From an uncultured Dehalococcoidia bacterium (GTDB taxonomy: Bacteria > Chloroflexota > Dehalococcoidia > Lucifugimonadales > CAJWUJ01): a stretch of DNA of 36,531 bases. Of this stretch, positions 25,193-33,727 are shown one piece after another (position 1 is the first letter of the stretch; the number at the start of each line of letters is the position of its first letter). The notes under the pieces are model-generated. The model had not been told where the DNA came from and did not search any database. It saw nothing but the letters and a program-made list of their open reading frames with translations. The stretch spans positions 1-36,531 of the forward strand of contig CAJWUJ010000015.1 in NCBI GenBank assembly GCA_913047625.1, given 5' to 3'. The position numbers and the translations under genes are program-made.

Positions 25193-25330
25193 TCAGACGG
25201 CGAGTCGCATTCGTCCCTTGAATCTGCGACGCTTAATCACGGCCCTACCTCCTCGGGTACTCATCCGGGCTCTGAAACCGTGAACACGCTGTCGTCGTCT
25301 TTTTTTTGGTTGCCAAGTGCGTTTGGGCAT
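25193..25330 (-). CDS. rpmH: 50S ribosomal protein L34
   Basis: A 45-residue, very basic protein. It begins [19 protein letters not shown], continues [17 protein letters not shown], and ends KGRMRLAV, matching L34 throughout. AGGA stands 7 nt before the ATG. It is the first gene of the leftward cluster and has a strong promoter upstream. Confidence 0.97.
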   Translation of the reverse strand: MPKRTWQPKKRRRQRVHGFRARMSTRGGRAVIKRRRFKGRMRLAV

Positions 25331-25349
25331 TGCTTTTTCCTCGGCCGTG

Positions 25350-25379
25350 AGTATACGTTAGCACAAACAAGGGTGTCAA
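25350..25379 (-). promoter_or_regulatory. Sigma-70-type promoter of the rpmH cluster
   Basis: On the minus strand: TTGACA (25379-25374), 18-bp spacer, TATACT (25355-25350). A perfect -35 and a five-of-six -10, 20 bp before the rpmH ATG, in the short gap divergent from tlyA. This is the best promoter in the window. Confidence 0.75.
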
Positions 25380-25406
25380 TTAAAAGATTTCATATTTGTA
25401 TATATT

Positions 25407-26135
25407 ATGCGTAGAATTTCGAAAAGATTAGATGAACTATTGGTAGACAGAGGCGTGGCAGACAATTTGGAGCTGGCCAAAGCATTGATTTTAGCAGGAA
25501 GAGTTTTTGGGTCAGGTAGCAGGATAGATAAGCCGGGTACTTTGGTTTCTGCTGAGATAAACTTACGAATCAAAATGGGTGATCGCTATGTAGGCAGAGG
25601 GGGTATTAAATTAGAGCATGTTCTTCACCAGATTGATCTCGAAAAGGGAAATGTGGCTTTGGATATCGGGGCATCTACAGGTGGCTTTACTGATTGCTTA
25701 TTACAGGATGGGTTTCAGCGAGTTTACTCGGTTGATGTCGGTCGCGGCCAACTGGCAAACAGACTCGTTAATGATTCGAGAGTCATCGTTATGGAAAATA
25801 TCAATGCGAAAACGATTTTTTGGCTTCCAGAATCGGTTGACTTAATCACAATTGACGTTTCGTTTATATCTGTGAAAAAGATACTTAATAAGGTAGCAGG
25901 GCATTTAGTTAAAGATGGCACTATTTTGGCACTAATAAAACCGCAATTTGAAGCTCGTAAAGAACAAGTAGAACGAGGAGGAATTATTCGAGATCCGAAA
26001 GTGCATGCAAGGATAGTTGGAGACTTTTGTATATGGGCAATACAAAACCGATGGAGAGTGAAGGGAGTGGTTAAATCTCCTGTCAAAGGGCATGCGGGAA
26101 ATTGTGAGTTCTTCGTTGTGCTGAAGCCCTCATAA
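25407..26135 (+). CDS. tlyA: TlyA-family rRNA 2'-O-methyltransferase (S4 + FtsJ-like)
   Basis: Probable SAM-dependent methylation of rRNA (cytidine 2'-O, as in mycobacterial TlyA), 242 residues. An N-terminal S4 RNA-binding domain (about 4-62: RLDELLVDRGVADN) leads to YVGRGGIKLEHVL, then the methyltransferase SAM motif ALDIGASTGGFTDCLL, VDVGRGQL, and the catalytic region LITIDVSFISVKKIL and ALIKPQFEA. Length is somewhat below the usual 265-270. It is divergent from rpmH. No Shine-Dalgarno is clear. Confidence 0.92.
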   Translation: MRRISKRLDELLVDRGVADNLELAKALILAGRVFGSGSRIDKPGTLVSAEINLRIKMGDRYVGRGGIKLEHVLHQIDLEKGNVALDIGASTGGFTDCLLQDGFQRVYSVDVGRGQLANRLVNDSRVIVMENINAKTIFWLPESVDLITIDVSFISVKKILNKVAGHLVKDGTILALIKPQFEARKEQVERGGIIRDPKVHARIVGDFCIWAIQNRWRVKGVVKSPVKGHAGNCEFFVVLKPS

Positions 26136-26161
26136 TACAGGTCTGATTTAAGAGAAGTATT

Positions 26162-26281
26162 ATGGATGAGGCTTTCGGACACTCAAGGATGTCTCTTAAA
26201 AAGATTCCACAACCGCTGGTTTTCTTTATATTATTTTCAGTTGTTGATATAATCTCTTTGGTACTTCTTCAAGGTGGTTAG
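26162..26281 (+). CDS. Possible 39-residue single-helix membrane peptide
   Basis: An ATG frame fills most of the 155-bp gap between tlyA and purF and encodes a polar start (MDEAFGHSRMSLKKIPQ) followed by one strongly hydrophobic segment (PLVFFILFSVVDIISLVLL). A GAGAAG stretch is close upstream. Against it: a good purF promoter overlaps the frame and AT-rich gaps yield such frames by chance. Confidence 0.25.
   Translation: MDEAFGHSRMSLKKIPQPLVFFILFSVVDIISLVLLQGG
26225..26253 (+). promoter_or_regulatory. Candidate purF promoter
   Basis: TTTATA (26225-26230), 17-bp spacer, perfect TATAAT (26248-26253), about 37 bp before the purF ATG. No purine riboswitch-like fold is possible in the short predicted leader (about 30 nt). 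Confidence 0.5.
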
Positions 26282-26290
26282 ACTATTTAA

Positions 26291-27775
26291 ATGGCTTCCT
26301 TTTTGCCTTACGGGGATTCTCTGCATGAGGAATGTGGTGTAGTTGGGCTTCGTTCTTCGGATAATGACGTAGCGCGACTTGCGTTCTTCGGCTTATTTGC
26401 GTTACAGCACCGAGGTCAGGAGAGTGCCGGAATAGCAAGCGCTGATGGTAGTGAAATTCATATTGTTAGTAATATGGGTTTAGTGAATCAAGTCTTTCGT
26501 GAAGAAGACCTTGAACAGTTGGTAGGGAATATAGCAATAGGCCATACTAGGTATTCAACGACGGGATCGAGTACTGAAAAAAACGCCCAGCCATGCTTGG
26601 TGCATAGTCCGGATATATCGCTAGCAGTTGGCCACAACGGTAATATCACTAATGCCCAAGCCCTGCGTACTGAGTTAATTGAGCAAGGGATTGTTTTTCG
26701 TTCCACGAATGATACGGAAGTTATTGCTCATCTATTAGCTTGTTCTCCCGCATCGTCTATCGAAGAAAGGTGTCAATATGCGATGAAGAGGTTGCAAGGA
26801 GCCTATTCACTGGTAATTTTAACAAAAGACAAACTTGTTGCAATGCGAGATCCCATGGGAGTCAGGCCTTTTTCTTTGGGTAAGCTTCCTGCTGATAAGC
26901 CTGGATGGGTTGTGGCCTCCGAAACATGTGCATTAGATCATATTGGCGCAGTATACGAAAGAGATATTGATCCCGGAGAGATTGTTGTTTTTGAACATGA
27001 GAGTGTGCACTCGATACGATCTCCGCAAAAGCCTGTTAAAACGGCTCTTTGTTCTTTTGAACATATCTATTTTTCAAGGCCCGACAGCATACTTGAGAAT
27101 AGTTCTGTGTATATGCTACGGAGGCAAATGGGGGCACGGCTTTTTCGTGAACATCCAGTTAGTGCAGATGTAGTGATAGGGATACCAGATTCAGCAACTC
27201 CAGCCGCAGAAGGATTTGCTCAGGAATCTGGTATCCCCTATAGTCAGGGACTAACAAAGAATAGATATGTGGGAAGAACCTTTATTCAGCCTGACCAGGG
27301 ATTAAGGGATTTGGGAGTGAGGATGAAATTTAACCCTTTGACTGATGTGCTTAAAGGTAAAAAGATAGTTGTAGTCGATGATAGTATTGTTAGAGGTACA
27401 ACTACACCGCATGTAATTAATTTGCTGAGAAAAGCAGGAGCCAAAGAGGTTCATCTTCGAGTATGTGCGCCCCCGATACGATTTCCGTGTCATTTTGGTG
27501 TAGATATGGCCACTCGCAAAGAGCTTATAGCCAATCAAAGGACTGTTAGTGAAGTGCAGGCTTTAGTTGGGGCAGACAGTTTAGGATATCTTAGTGTGGA
27601 AGGTTTACATTCTGTTCTTGGTGCTGGGGTAGATACACACTGTGACGCATGTTTTACTGGTGACTATCCTATTCCTGTTCAGCTTGAGATGGATAAATTG
27701 GCTTTTGAACCTACCCCGTCTAGGAACATAACTGAAGATGGTCAAGATTGGAGGAACCAAACTCAGCGGCGTTAG
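26291..27775 (+). CDS. purF: Amidophosphoribosyltransferase
   Basis: First committed step of purine synthesis: glutamine + PRPP to phosphoribosylamine. The Ntn glutaminase domain starts at Cys15 after a short propeptide (HEECGVVG), as in the self-processing Bacillus type; RGQESAGIA and GHTRYSTTG follow. The PRPP site is VVVDDSIVRGTT. The C-terminal cysteines in FPCHFGVD and HCDACFTGDYP match the oxygen-sensitive 4Fe-4S class. At 494 residues the gene is complete. purH follows 72 bp downstream. Confidence 0.96.
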   Translation: MASFLPYGDSLHEECGVVGLRSSDNDVARLAFFGLFALQHRGQESAGIASADGSEIHIVSNMGLVNQVFREEDLEQLVGNIAIGHTRYSTTGSSTEKNAQPCLVHSPDISLAVGHNGNITNAQALRTELIEQGIVFRSTNDTEVIAHLLACSPASSIEERCQYAMKRLQGAYSLVILTKDKLVAMRDPMGVRPFSLGKLPADKPGWVVASETCALDHIGAVYERDIDPGEIVVFEHESVHSIRSPQKPVKTALCSFEHIYFSRPDSILENSSVYMLRRQMGARLFREHPVSADVVIGIPDSATPAAEGFAQESGIPYSQGLTKNRYVGRTFIQPDQGLRDLGVRMKFNPLTDVLKGKKIVVVDDSIVRGTTTPHVINLLRKAGAKEVHLRVCAPPIRFPCHFGVDMATRKELIANQRTVSEVQALVGADSLGYLSVEGLHSVLGAGVDTHCDACFTGDYPIPVQLEMDKLAFEPTPSRNITEDGQDWRNQTQRR

Positions 27776-27847
27776 AATCATCACTACGTATATCTGTACA
27801 AAACATAATGAGTCTAACTAGGACTAACTGAGAAAGCATACCATCCT

Positions 27848-29377
27848 ATGAGAGCTCTTCTTAGCGTAACTGATAAAACGGATATAGTGCAATTCGCACA
27901 AGAGTTGTTGAAGCTTGGCTATGAACTCATCAGCACTGGAGGAACACACGCTGTCTTGTCCTCTGCTGATTTACCAGTCATGCAAATATCTGAAGTTACA
28001 GACTTCCCTGAAATTTTGGATGGGCGGGTAAAGACACTTCACCCCTTGATTTATGGTGGTATTCTTTCCCGACGTGATATCCCTGAGCATGTTGCTTCCA
28101 TGAGGCATTACGGAATTGTTGCAATAGATTTGATTTGTGTAAATTTATACGACTTTGCATCTGTTGTTGCCAGAGACGATAGTAATGAGGAGCAAATCTT
28201 AGAGAACATTGATATTGGCGGCCCTACTTTAATTCGAGCGGCCGCTAAAAACTTCAAATCTGTTCTTCCAGTTGTGGATCCCGGGGATTACGGTGAAGTT
28301 ATCTCGAAGTTACGTTCAGGATCGATAAGTTTTGATTACCGAAAAGGTTTAGCTCGAAAAGCATTTGAGCTAGTTTCAGAATACGACAGCATGATAGAGT
28401 CCTATTTGGGTGGAAACTCTACAAACGCTACAATATTTCCTGAAAAATTAAGCATCAAGTACAAGAAAGTGGATGATTTACGCTACGGAGAAAATCCGCA
28501 TCAGGAGGCTGCCTTATATGAATACGTGTCAAAGCAAATCAAGGAACCAGCAGTCATGCAATTACATGGTAAACCGTTATCGTACAATAATATTCTAGAT
28601 GCTGATGTAGCGTGGAACTTAGTATTAGAATTTCAAGAATGCACTTTTGCGGTTGTCAAACACAATAATCCATGCGGGGTTTCCAGCAACACAATTCCAG
28701 ACAAAGCATATATGCAGGCATATGAAGGAGATCCGTTGTCTGCATTTGGTGGAGTGGTTGCAACGAATCATCCTGTCTCAGCTTCTATAGCAAATGCAAT
28801 GGCAAAAATATTTTACGAAATTATCATTGCACCTGAATTTACACCCGAAGCGTTAGATATTCTTACTCAGAAGAAGAATCTTCGCATACTTATTCGTTCT
28901 CTTGAAAAATTTGGATCAGAGCACATGGAATTGCGACAAATTTCCAGCGGGGTATTATTACAGACTGCTGATAATGTTCAAGAAAACATAGAAGACTGGC
29001 AAGTTGCCACTTTTCGAAAACCAACAAAACAAGAGAAAAAAGATCTAGAGTTTGCCTGGATTGTTTCCAAGCATGTTAAATCAAATGCCATCACCATAGC
29101 TAAATCAGGAAAGATTTTGGGCATTGGGGCAGGTCAGCCGAGTAGGGTCGGAAGTGTAGATATTGCTTTGAACAAAGCAGGTAAATTAGGAAAAGGAGCA
29201 GTCATGGCATCAGATGCCTTTTTCCCCTTTGCTGACAGTATTGAGAAGGCTGCTGCTTCCGGAATATCTGCGGTAGCCGAACCCGGCGGTTCGATAAGAG
29301 ACCAAGAGATTATAGATAAAGCGAATGAGCTAGGACTTAGTGTTCTTTTCACTGGTATCAGGCATTTTAAGCATTAG
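27848..29377 (+). CDS. purH: Bifunctional AICAR transformylase/IMP cyclohydrolase
   Basis: Last two steps to IMP. The N-terminal MGS-like IMP cyclohydrolase (about 1-190) has SVTDKTDIVQFAQEL, ISTGGTHAVL and DGRVKTLHP. The AICAR transformylase part has RYGENPHQEAA, VKHNNPCGV, FGGVVA and, near the end, SDAFFPFADSIEKAA. Length 509 is normal. The start ATG 27848 coincides with the conserved N terminus. It probably shares a transcript with purF. Confidence 0.96.
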   Translation: MRALLSVTDKTDIVQFAQELLKLGYELISTGGTHAVLSSADLPVMQISEVTDFPEILDGRVKTLHPLIYGGILSRRDIPEHVASMRHYGIVAIDLICVNLYDFASVVARDDSNEEQILENIDIGGPTLIRAAAKNFKSVLPVVDPGDYGEVISKLRSGSISFDYRKGLARKAFELVSEYDSMIESYLGGNSTNATIFPEKLSIKYKKVDDLRYGENPHQEAALYEYVSKQIKEPAVMQLHGKPLSYNNILDADVAWNLVLEFQECTFAVVKHNNPCGVSSNTIPDKAYMQAYEGDPLSAFGGVVATNHPVSASIANAMAKIFYEIIIAPEFTPEALDILTQKKNLRILIRSLEKFGSEHMELRQISSGVLLQTADNVQENIEDWQVATFRKPTKQEKKDLEFAWIVSKHVKSNAITIAKSGKILGIGAGQPSRVGSVDIALNKAGKLGKGAVMASDAFFPFADSIEKAAASGISAVAEPGGSIRDQEIIDKANELGLSVLFTGIRHFKH

Positions 29378-29427
29378 AACACTATAAATTGCCCTAGTAA
29401 TTTGTAGATAGTGAGGGAGAATCTGCG

Positions 29428-30156
29428 ATGCGAACTATCGATATAGTTATCCCTGTACTAAATGAAGAAATATCATTACCATCGTGCATCGACGCCTTGT
29501 CAAATTATCTTTCAACTAGCATAGATAGACCTTGGACCATTTCAATCGTCGACAACGGTTCATTAGATGAGACTTTGATCATAGCTCAGGGTTTGGCTAA
29601 GAAAGATAAACGAATACGTGTTTTGTCTCTTCCTGCTAAAGGAAGGGGTCGAGCTCTGAGGACTGCGTGGATACAAAGTCACTCTGACATTGTTTGTTAC
29701 ATGGATGTTGATTTGTCTACTAAACTCACAGCTTTACTTCCTTTGCTTAGTGCTATTGATGAAGGATACGATATCGCAATTGGTTCTAGACTTGCTTCAA
29801 ACTCTGTCGTGAAACGCTCATTGAAACGAGAAGTTATCTCTCGGGTTTACAATTTTCTTCTCAGGTTAGTATTTGGGTTGAAAATAACAGATGCTCAATG
29901 CGGTTTCAAAGCGCTATCCAAGGAGGCCGCTAACAGGTTAGTGCCATTGGTCGAAAACAATAACTGGTTTTTTGATACTGAGTTACTTATTGTAGGCCAC
30001 GTCAATAATCATAGCATTACTGAAATTCCTGTAGAGTGGGTAGAGGATTCCGATACAAGGGTGAAGATAGTAAAAACAGTTATAGAAGATCTATTAGGGA
30101 TTTTGAGAATGAAGTTAACAGGAATTCCACGGATTAACTACAAACATTCAAATTAG
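29428..30156 (+). CDS. Family 2 glycosyltransferase, dolichol/polyprenyl-phosphate mannose or glucose synthase-like
   Basis: A 242-residue GT-A enzyme that probably moves a hexose from a nucleotide sugar to polyprenyl phosphate at the inner face of the membrane. Signs are DIVIPVLNEE at the start, KGRGRALRTAW, the metal-binding CYMDVDLST, ITDAQCGFKAL and WFFDTELLI, all shared with DPM1/ALG5-like enzymes. There is no C-terminal membrane helix. AGGGAG 8 nt upstream supports the ATG. The product could feed the ligase-like protein at 1643-3964, by inference. Confidence 0.86.
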   Translation: MRTIDIVIPVLNEEISLPSCIDALSNYLSTSIDRPWTISIVDNGSLDETLIIAQGLAKKDKRIRVLSLPAKGRGRALRTAWIQSHSDIVCYMDVDLSTKLTALLPLLSAIDEGYDIAIGSRLASNSVVKRSLKREVISRVYNFLLRLVFGLKITDAQCGFKALSKEAANRLVPLVENNNWFFDTELLIVGHVNNHSITEIPVEWVEDSDTRVKIVKTVIEDLLGILRMKLTGIPRINYKHSN

Positions 30157-30189
30157 ACTTCGTTACGCCGTTGTATTAGATAGATTACT

Positions 30190-31617
30190 TTAGGTTTTTA
30201 TAACTAATGCGGTGTGAGTACTAGTAGTGATTTTGGCCCACTCTGCTATGCGGTGACCTGCAATCCAGAATATCCCTCGAGGGTTAACCAGTAAAGGAAT
30301 AGTAGCTTTTTTGTAACGAGGTACTTTTTCGTCCACAAAAAAATCCTGGATTTTTTTTGACCGATTCATGCCTAAAGGTTGAAATGTATCACCAGGCGAC
30401 CAATGTCGAATCAATACAGACGAGCCAACAGCATCATAGTCCACAATTGCACACTTCAAAGGATCTAGGTTTTTTGTTTGTTCGAAAGCTTGGTGGAGAG
30501 ATGCATTAAATGTCCATTGTCCATATGTGACCGTGCCCGGTATCGGAAGTTCGAACATCGCATGCGTAGGAGAAGACCGCAAAGCTAAAGTATCTTCTTT
30601 ATAGAGTTGAAATGATTGGCGGTCAGAATAGAAAGTAATTCCTCTAGGTAAGCTTAGGGTACTTTGTTCATTTGTTGCCAGTAATTCCATCATCGCTTGT
30701 ATATGCTTGAACGAGAGTGAAGTACGAGAGCCGGTAAATTTCATAAACGCTATTTGCAATATGCGCCCTTGGAGAGCGGGATCAATAGTGTATAACGCAG
30801 GCTTATCAATGGTAAGGTTGTCATCGCATTCTGAAGTGATTTCTTGATATATTTTATTGCTTGTGTTCATTATAAATTCATAATCGACTTGAAGGCTTGC
30901 CGCGAGTTTCTTAAACGATTGATTAATTGAGGGATTTAATTTTTGTAGTTGCGGTATAACTTGTGTCCTAATCCTGTTTCTCTTGAATTTTAGGTGTGTG
31001 TTAGATTGATCCTCAATGGTCAATAGAGTATTTTCTTTGCAACACTCTAAGGTTTCAGAGTGTTTTATGTTCAGCAGTGGTCTAAGGAGCCAGTTCTTAG
31101 TTTTTAATGCACTGTCGTATCTTGTGCTTAGTGCTTTCATCCCTGTCAGTCCATTGAGCCCGCTCCCTCTGATTAAATTTAACAAAATAGTCTCAGTTTG
31201 ATCATCTTCAGTGTGACCTAATGCGATAAATTTAGAGCCAGTTTGATAGGCAGATTGGGCCAAAAATTGATAGCGTAATTGCCTGCATGCCTCTTCCGGC
31301 GAAAGTTTATGAGCTTTAGCAAATAACCGGCTGTCACCAAAACCAGTCAATAACTGAATCGAAAGAGCATCGGTGATCTTCTTGACCAATTCAGCATCTT
31401 CGTACTCTGAATTAAAGAGGCCATGGTCAAAAAATGCAGCAATGATTTCAAAATCGTACTTTTTCCTGAGATATGCCAGGGAATATAGAAGTGCGGTTGA
31501 ATCCGGTCCTCCAGATGTGGCAACTATTATAGACTGGTTTCTGGCGGTTTGTGACATAGTGCATAAGACGGTGTCTAACGCTGCAACAATTTTTTTACTG
31601 AAAGGTTTATTGGGCAT
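30190..31617 (-). CDS. tilS: tRNA(Ile)-lysidine synthase
   Basis: Converts C34 of tRNA-Ile(CAU) to lysidine using ATP, making the tRNA read AUA. The PP-loop motif SGGPDS is at residues 35-40; the family's FNSEYEDAELV and ALGHTEDDQTETILLNLIRG segments follow, and the C-terminal domain ends with FFVDEKVPRYKK and WIAGHRIAEWAK. I start at ATG 31617 because GGAG lies 5 nt upstream; ATG 31644 would add nine residues. At 475 residues it is normal for full-length TilS. It lies 49 bp after the DinB-like gene on the same strand. Confidence 0.94.
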   Translation of the reverse strand: MPNKPFSKKIVAALDTVLCTMSQTARNQSIIVATSGGPDSTALLYSLAYLRKKYDFEIIAAFFDHGLFNSEYEDAELVKKITDALSIQLLTGFGDSRLFAKAHKLSPEEACRQLRYQFLAQSAYQTGSKFIALGHTEDDQTETILLNLIRGSGLNGLTGMKALSTRYDSALKTKNWLLRPLLNIKHSETLECCKENTLLTIEDQSNTHLKFKRNRIRTQVIPQLQKLNPSINQSFKKLAASLQVDYEFIMNTSNKIYQEITSECDDNLTIDKPALYTIDPALQGRILQIAFMKFTGSRTSLSFKHIQAMMELLATNEQSTLSLPRGITFYSDRQSFQLYKEDTLALRSSPTHAMFELPIPGTVTYGQWTFNASLHQAFEQTKNLDPLKCAIVDYDAVGSSVLIRHWSPGDTFQPLGMNRSKKIQDFFVDEKVPRYKKATIPLLVNPRGIFWIAGHRIAEWAKITTSTHTALVIKT

Positions 31618-31666
31618 ATTATCTCCGATTAAGGAACATTTCATAAAGAATATATAGAAAACAAGA

Positions 31667-32209
31667 TCAGGAATTGAGCCCTTTTTGGAGACCCCTGATA
31701 TAAGATATTTGCCCTAAATGTTGGTTTTCCTCTGCAATGAGCTGTCTAAAGTATCTATTGATAGTAAAGTCTTTGAAATGATCAACAGTTCTTGGGTCTT
31801 CCGGGAAAGGAGTTCTTTCGGGAATTGACTCAAATGAAGCTAGGTGCGCACTTGCAAGAAACTTGTTAGTACTTTCTCGAACTGCATCGAAATATTCACT
31901 TAGTAATAGGATCGATAGTTTGGGGAATTGTGCAAGTTCTTTAGCAGAATATCCCAAACCGGTTTCTTGCTGAAGTAATTGCATTTTTGCATGCCATTTA
32001 TCTCTTATCCAAATTTCGTCGCTATTGGTAATACACCATGTTACCAATCTGTCTTCAACTCGAGATACATGCCAGAAAATAAAGCCGATTGAATTAGAAC
32101 TTTTATTTGGTCGCCAGTGAATCTCATCCAAAGACAAATTTCTGATGGCTGCTCGGACCCTTCTATGATAATCATTAAGCATGTCAATGATTAATTGTTT
32201 ATTATCCAA
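31667..32209 (-). CDS. DinB-superfamily protein
   Basis: A 180-residue four-helix-bundle protein of the DinB/YfiT type, which includes metal-dependent thiol transferases and hydrolases (e.g. bacillithiol-, mycothiol-linked). Metal-binding candidates are His47 in FIFWHVSRVEDR and His164 in EENQHLGQISYIRG, plus a third polar residue I cannot place. The start is TTG 32209 with AGGAG upstream at good spacing. The natural substrate is unknown. It precedes tilS. Confidence 0.82.
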   Translation of the reverse strand: MDNKQLIIDMLNDYHRRVRAAIRNLSLDEIHWRPNKSSNSIGFIFWHVSRVEDRLVTWCITNSDEIWIRDKWHAKMQLLQQETGLGYSAKELAQFPKLSILLLSEYFDAVRESTNKFLASAHLASFESIPERTPFPEDPRTVDHFKDFTINRYFRQLIAEENQHLGQISYIRGLQKGLNS

Positions 32210-32275
32210 ATTGAGTAGCTCCTATTCGGCATGCTGTAACTAGCCTTTTTGATTGTATATCTACCGTTCTAGCGT

Positions 32276-32309
32276 GTCTATTCAATCGTGTTACGAATCA
32301 GTCGGTTCA
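32276..32309 (+). repeat. Imperfect direct repeat, copy 1 (corC 3' end-like)
   Basis: Matches 34403-34436 at 30 of 34 positions, in the same orientation, and diverges abruptly outside. Copy 2 is the 3' end of corC with its stop. This copy closes a short frame with the same C-terminal residues (RNTIE then stop). Confidence 0.7.
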
Positions 32310-32466
32310 TAATTAACGTGGATATAACAGCGGTAGTATCACCGAATAGATCCTTAATACCTTGCTCTGTATAACTAAGGTCACTCCCAGAGTCACCAGG
32401 TGAAACCTGAAAACCTAAACTATCCCAACTGTTCCAAGCCGTAGTGATTGCTATGATTACAATCAA
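32278..32466 (-). CDS. Possible small membrane protein or gene remnant
   Basis: A 62-codon TTG-initiated frame. One N-terminal hydrophobic segment is extended by in-frame upstream codons (LTTLIVIIAITTAW), followed by a polar part (GDSGSDLSYTEQGIKDLFGD) and a tail NRLIRNTIE that nearly equals the CorC C terminus (TRLVRNTIE). No ribosome site is visible. An ATG frame starting at 32549 runs into this region in another frame, so a frameshifted gene is possible. Either a small genuine protein or a remnant. Confidence 0.35.
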   Translation of the reverse strand: MIVIIAITTAWNSWDSLGFQVSPGDSGSDLSYTEQGIKDLFGDTTAVISTLIMNRLIRNTIE

Positions 32467-32660
32467 AGTTGTTAAAGAAGCTGCAAAACAAACGTTAGCG
32501 GGCTAAAATAGTGGGAAGCACTACCATCGTGCACATTACTTGTAAGCATTATTGCAAAAATAATCAATATAGAAACAGCTCCAACATAAACTTAATATAT
32601 AATTAATATCGCCATAATCTATTAATATGGTTACTGGTACTTTATAGAGACTAAGAGAAT
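32467..32660. other. Non-coding AT-rich stretch before hemH
   Basis: The second part of the 451-bp interval between the DinB-like gene and hemH. It is AT-rich, with runs such as TTAATATATAATTAATAT at 32593 onward that could hold a -10 for hemH. I see no convincing gene, tRNA or stable hairpin with a T-run. Confidence 0.5.
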
Positions 32661-33686
32661 TTGAATAACAAAAAAATAGGTTTCTTACTAATGAATATAG
32701 GAACTCCTTCTGCACCAACAGTTAAGGGACTAAGAGCCTACCTTAAACAGTTCCTATCAGACCCTGACGTGATAGACACAAATTTTATCCTGAGATGGAT
32801 AATCGTAAATCTGTTTGTAGTTCCATTTAGACCTAAAAAAATCCTGCCTCAATATCAGAGCATATGGACTAAAGATGGATCGCCCCTGTTAGTACATTCA
32901 AGGAATTTTGTAGAAAAGATTTCCCGAAAGAATCCCAATTTCAAATTCGAAATAGTAATGCGATATGGTGAACCGTCTATAGAAGAAGGCCTCATTAAAC
33001 TTAAAGAGTCGAATGTCGAAAAAATAATACTTATTCCGATGTTTCCACAATATGCTCAAGCCACATCCGGATCCTGCATAAAAAAAGCCTTGGAGATCAT
33101 TGAGAAGCTCAATATCAAGATCCCGCACGAAATAAATCATTCATTCTATCAAGAGGAGTTTTTCATAAATTGTTTAACAAATTCTATAGAAAATGCTGAT
33201 TCATATCAAAAGGGTGAGCTATTGCTTTTCAGTTTTCATGGTTTACCGGAAAGACAAATAAGAAAAATGGATAAGTCAAAGCAATATTGCCTTCAGAATT
33301 CAGACTGTTGTGAACGAGTATCAGACTATAACCAAATGTGCTACAAATATCACTGCCACTACACAGTTTCCAAAGTACTAGAAAAACTAGCGACAGCAAA
33401 GCCGTCCAAAATAAGTTTTCAAAGCAGATTTGGATTTGACTCATGGATAAAACCCAACACGACTGATGTAATTGAATCATTGCCGTCCGTTGGAATCAAG
33501 GATATAGCAGTGGTGTGTCCTGCTTTCGTGTTTGATTGCCTTGAGACACTAGAAGAGATAGCAGTAAGGAATAATGAGTATTTTTTGGCCTCAGGTGGCA
33601 AAACCCTGAAACTAATACCCGCTCTCAACGATAAAGATGAATGGGTAGATGCATTTTATGATTTCATCTATGAAAAATTTGCATAA
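32661..33686 (+). CDS. hemH: Ferrochelatase
   Basis: Inserts Fe2+ into protoporphyrin IX (or coproporphyrin) in haem synthesis; 341 residues. Typical parts are GFLLMNIGTPSAP, KQFLSDPDVID, IPMFPQYAQATSGS, the catalytic His193 in FSFHGLPERQI, SFQSRFG and PAFVFDCLETLEEIA. An insert with Cys210, Cys216, Cys217, Cys227 and Cys232 suggests a [2Fe-2S] centre as in several bacterial and animal ferrochelatases. The start is TTG 32661 after AAGAGA; the conserved strand begins at residue 5, which supports it. No other haem genes are near. Confidence 0.94.
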   Translation: MNNKKIGFLLMNIGTPSAPTVKGLRAYLKQFLSDPDVIDTNFILRWIIVNLFVVPFRPKKILPQYQSIWTKDGSPLLVHSRNFVEKISRKNPNFKFEIVMRYGEPSIEEGLIKLKESNVEKIILIPMFPQYAQATSGSCIKKALEIIEKLNIKIPHEINHSFYQEEFFINCLTNSIENADSYQKGELLLFSFHGLPERQIRKMDKSKQYCLQNSDCCERVSDYNQMCYKYHCHYTVSKVLEKLATAKPSKISFQSRFGFDSWIKPNTTDVIESLPSVGIKDIAVVCPAFVFDCLETLEEIAVRNNEYFLASGGKTLKLIPALNDKDEWVDAFYDFIYEKFA

Positions 33687-33727
33687 TATAAAAAGAAATA
33701 GTTTGTTTGGATTTGGAAAATCACATT

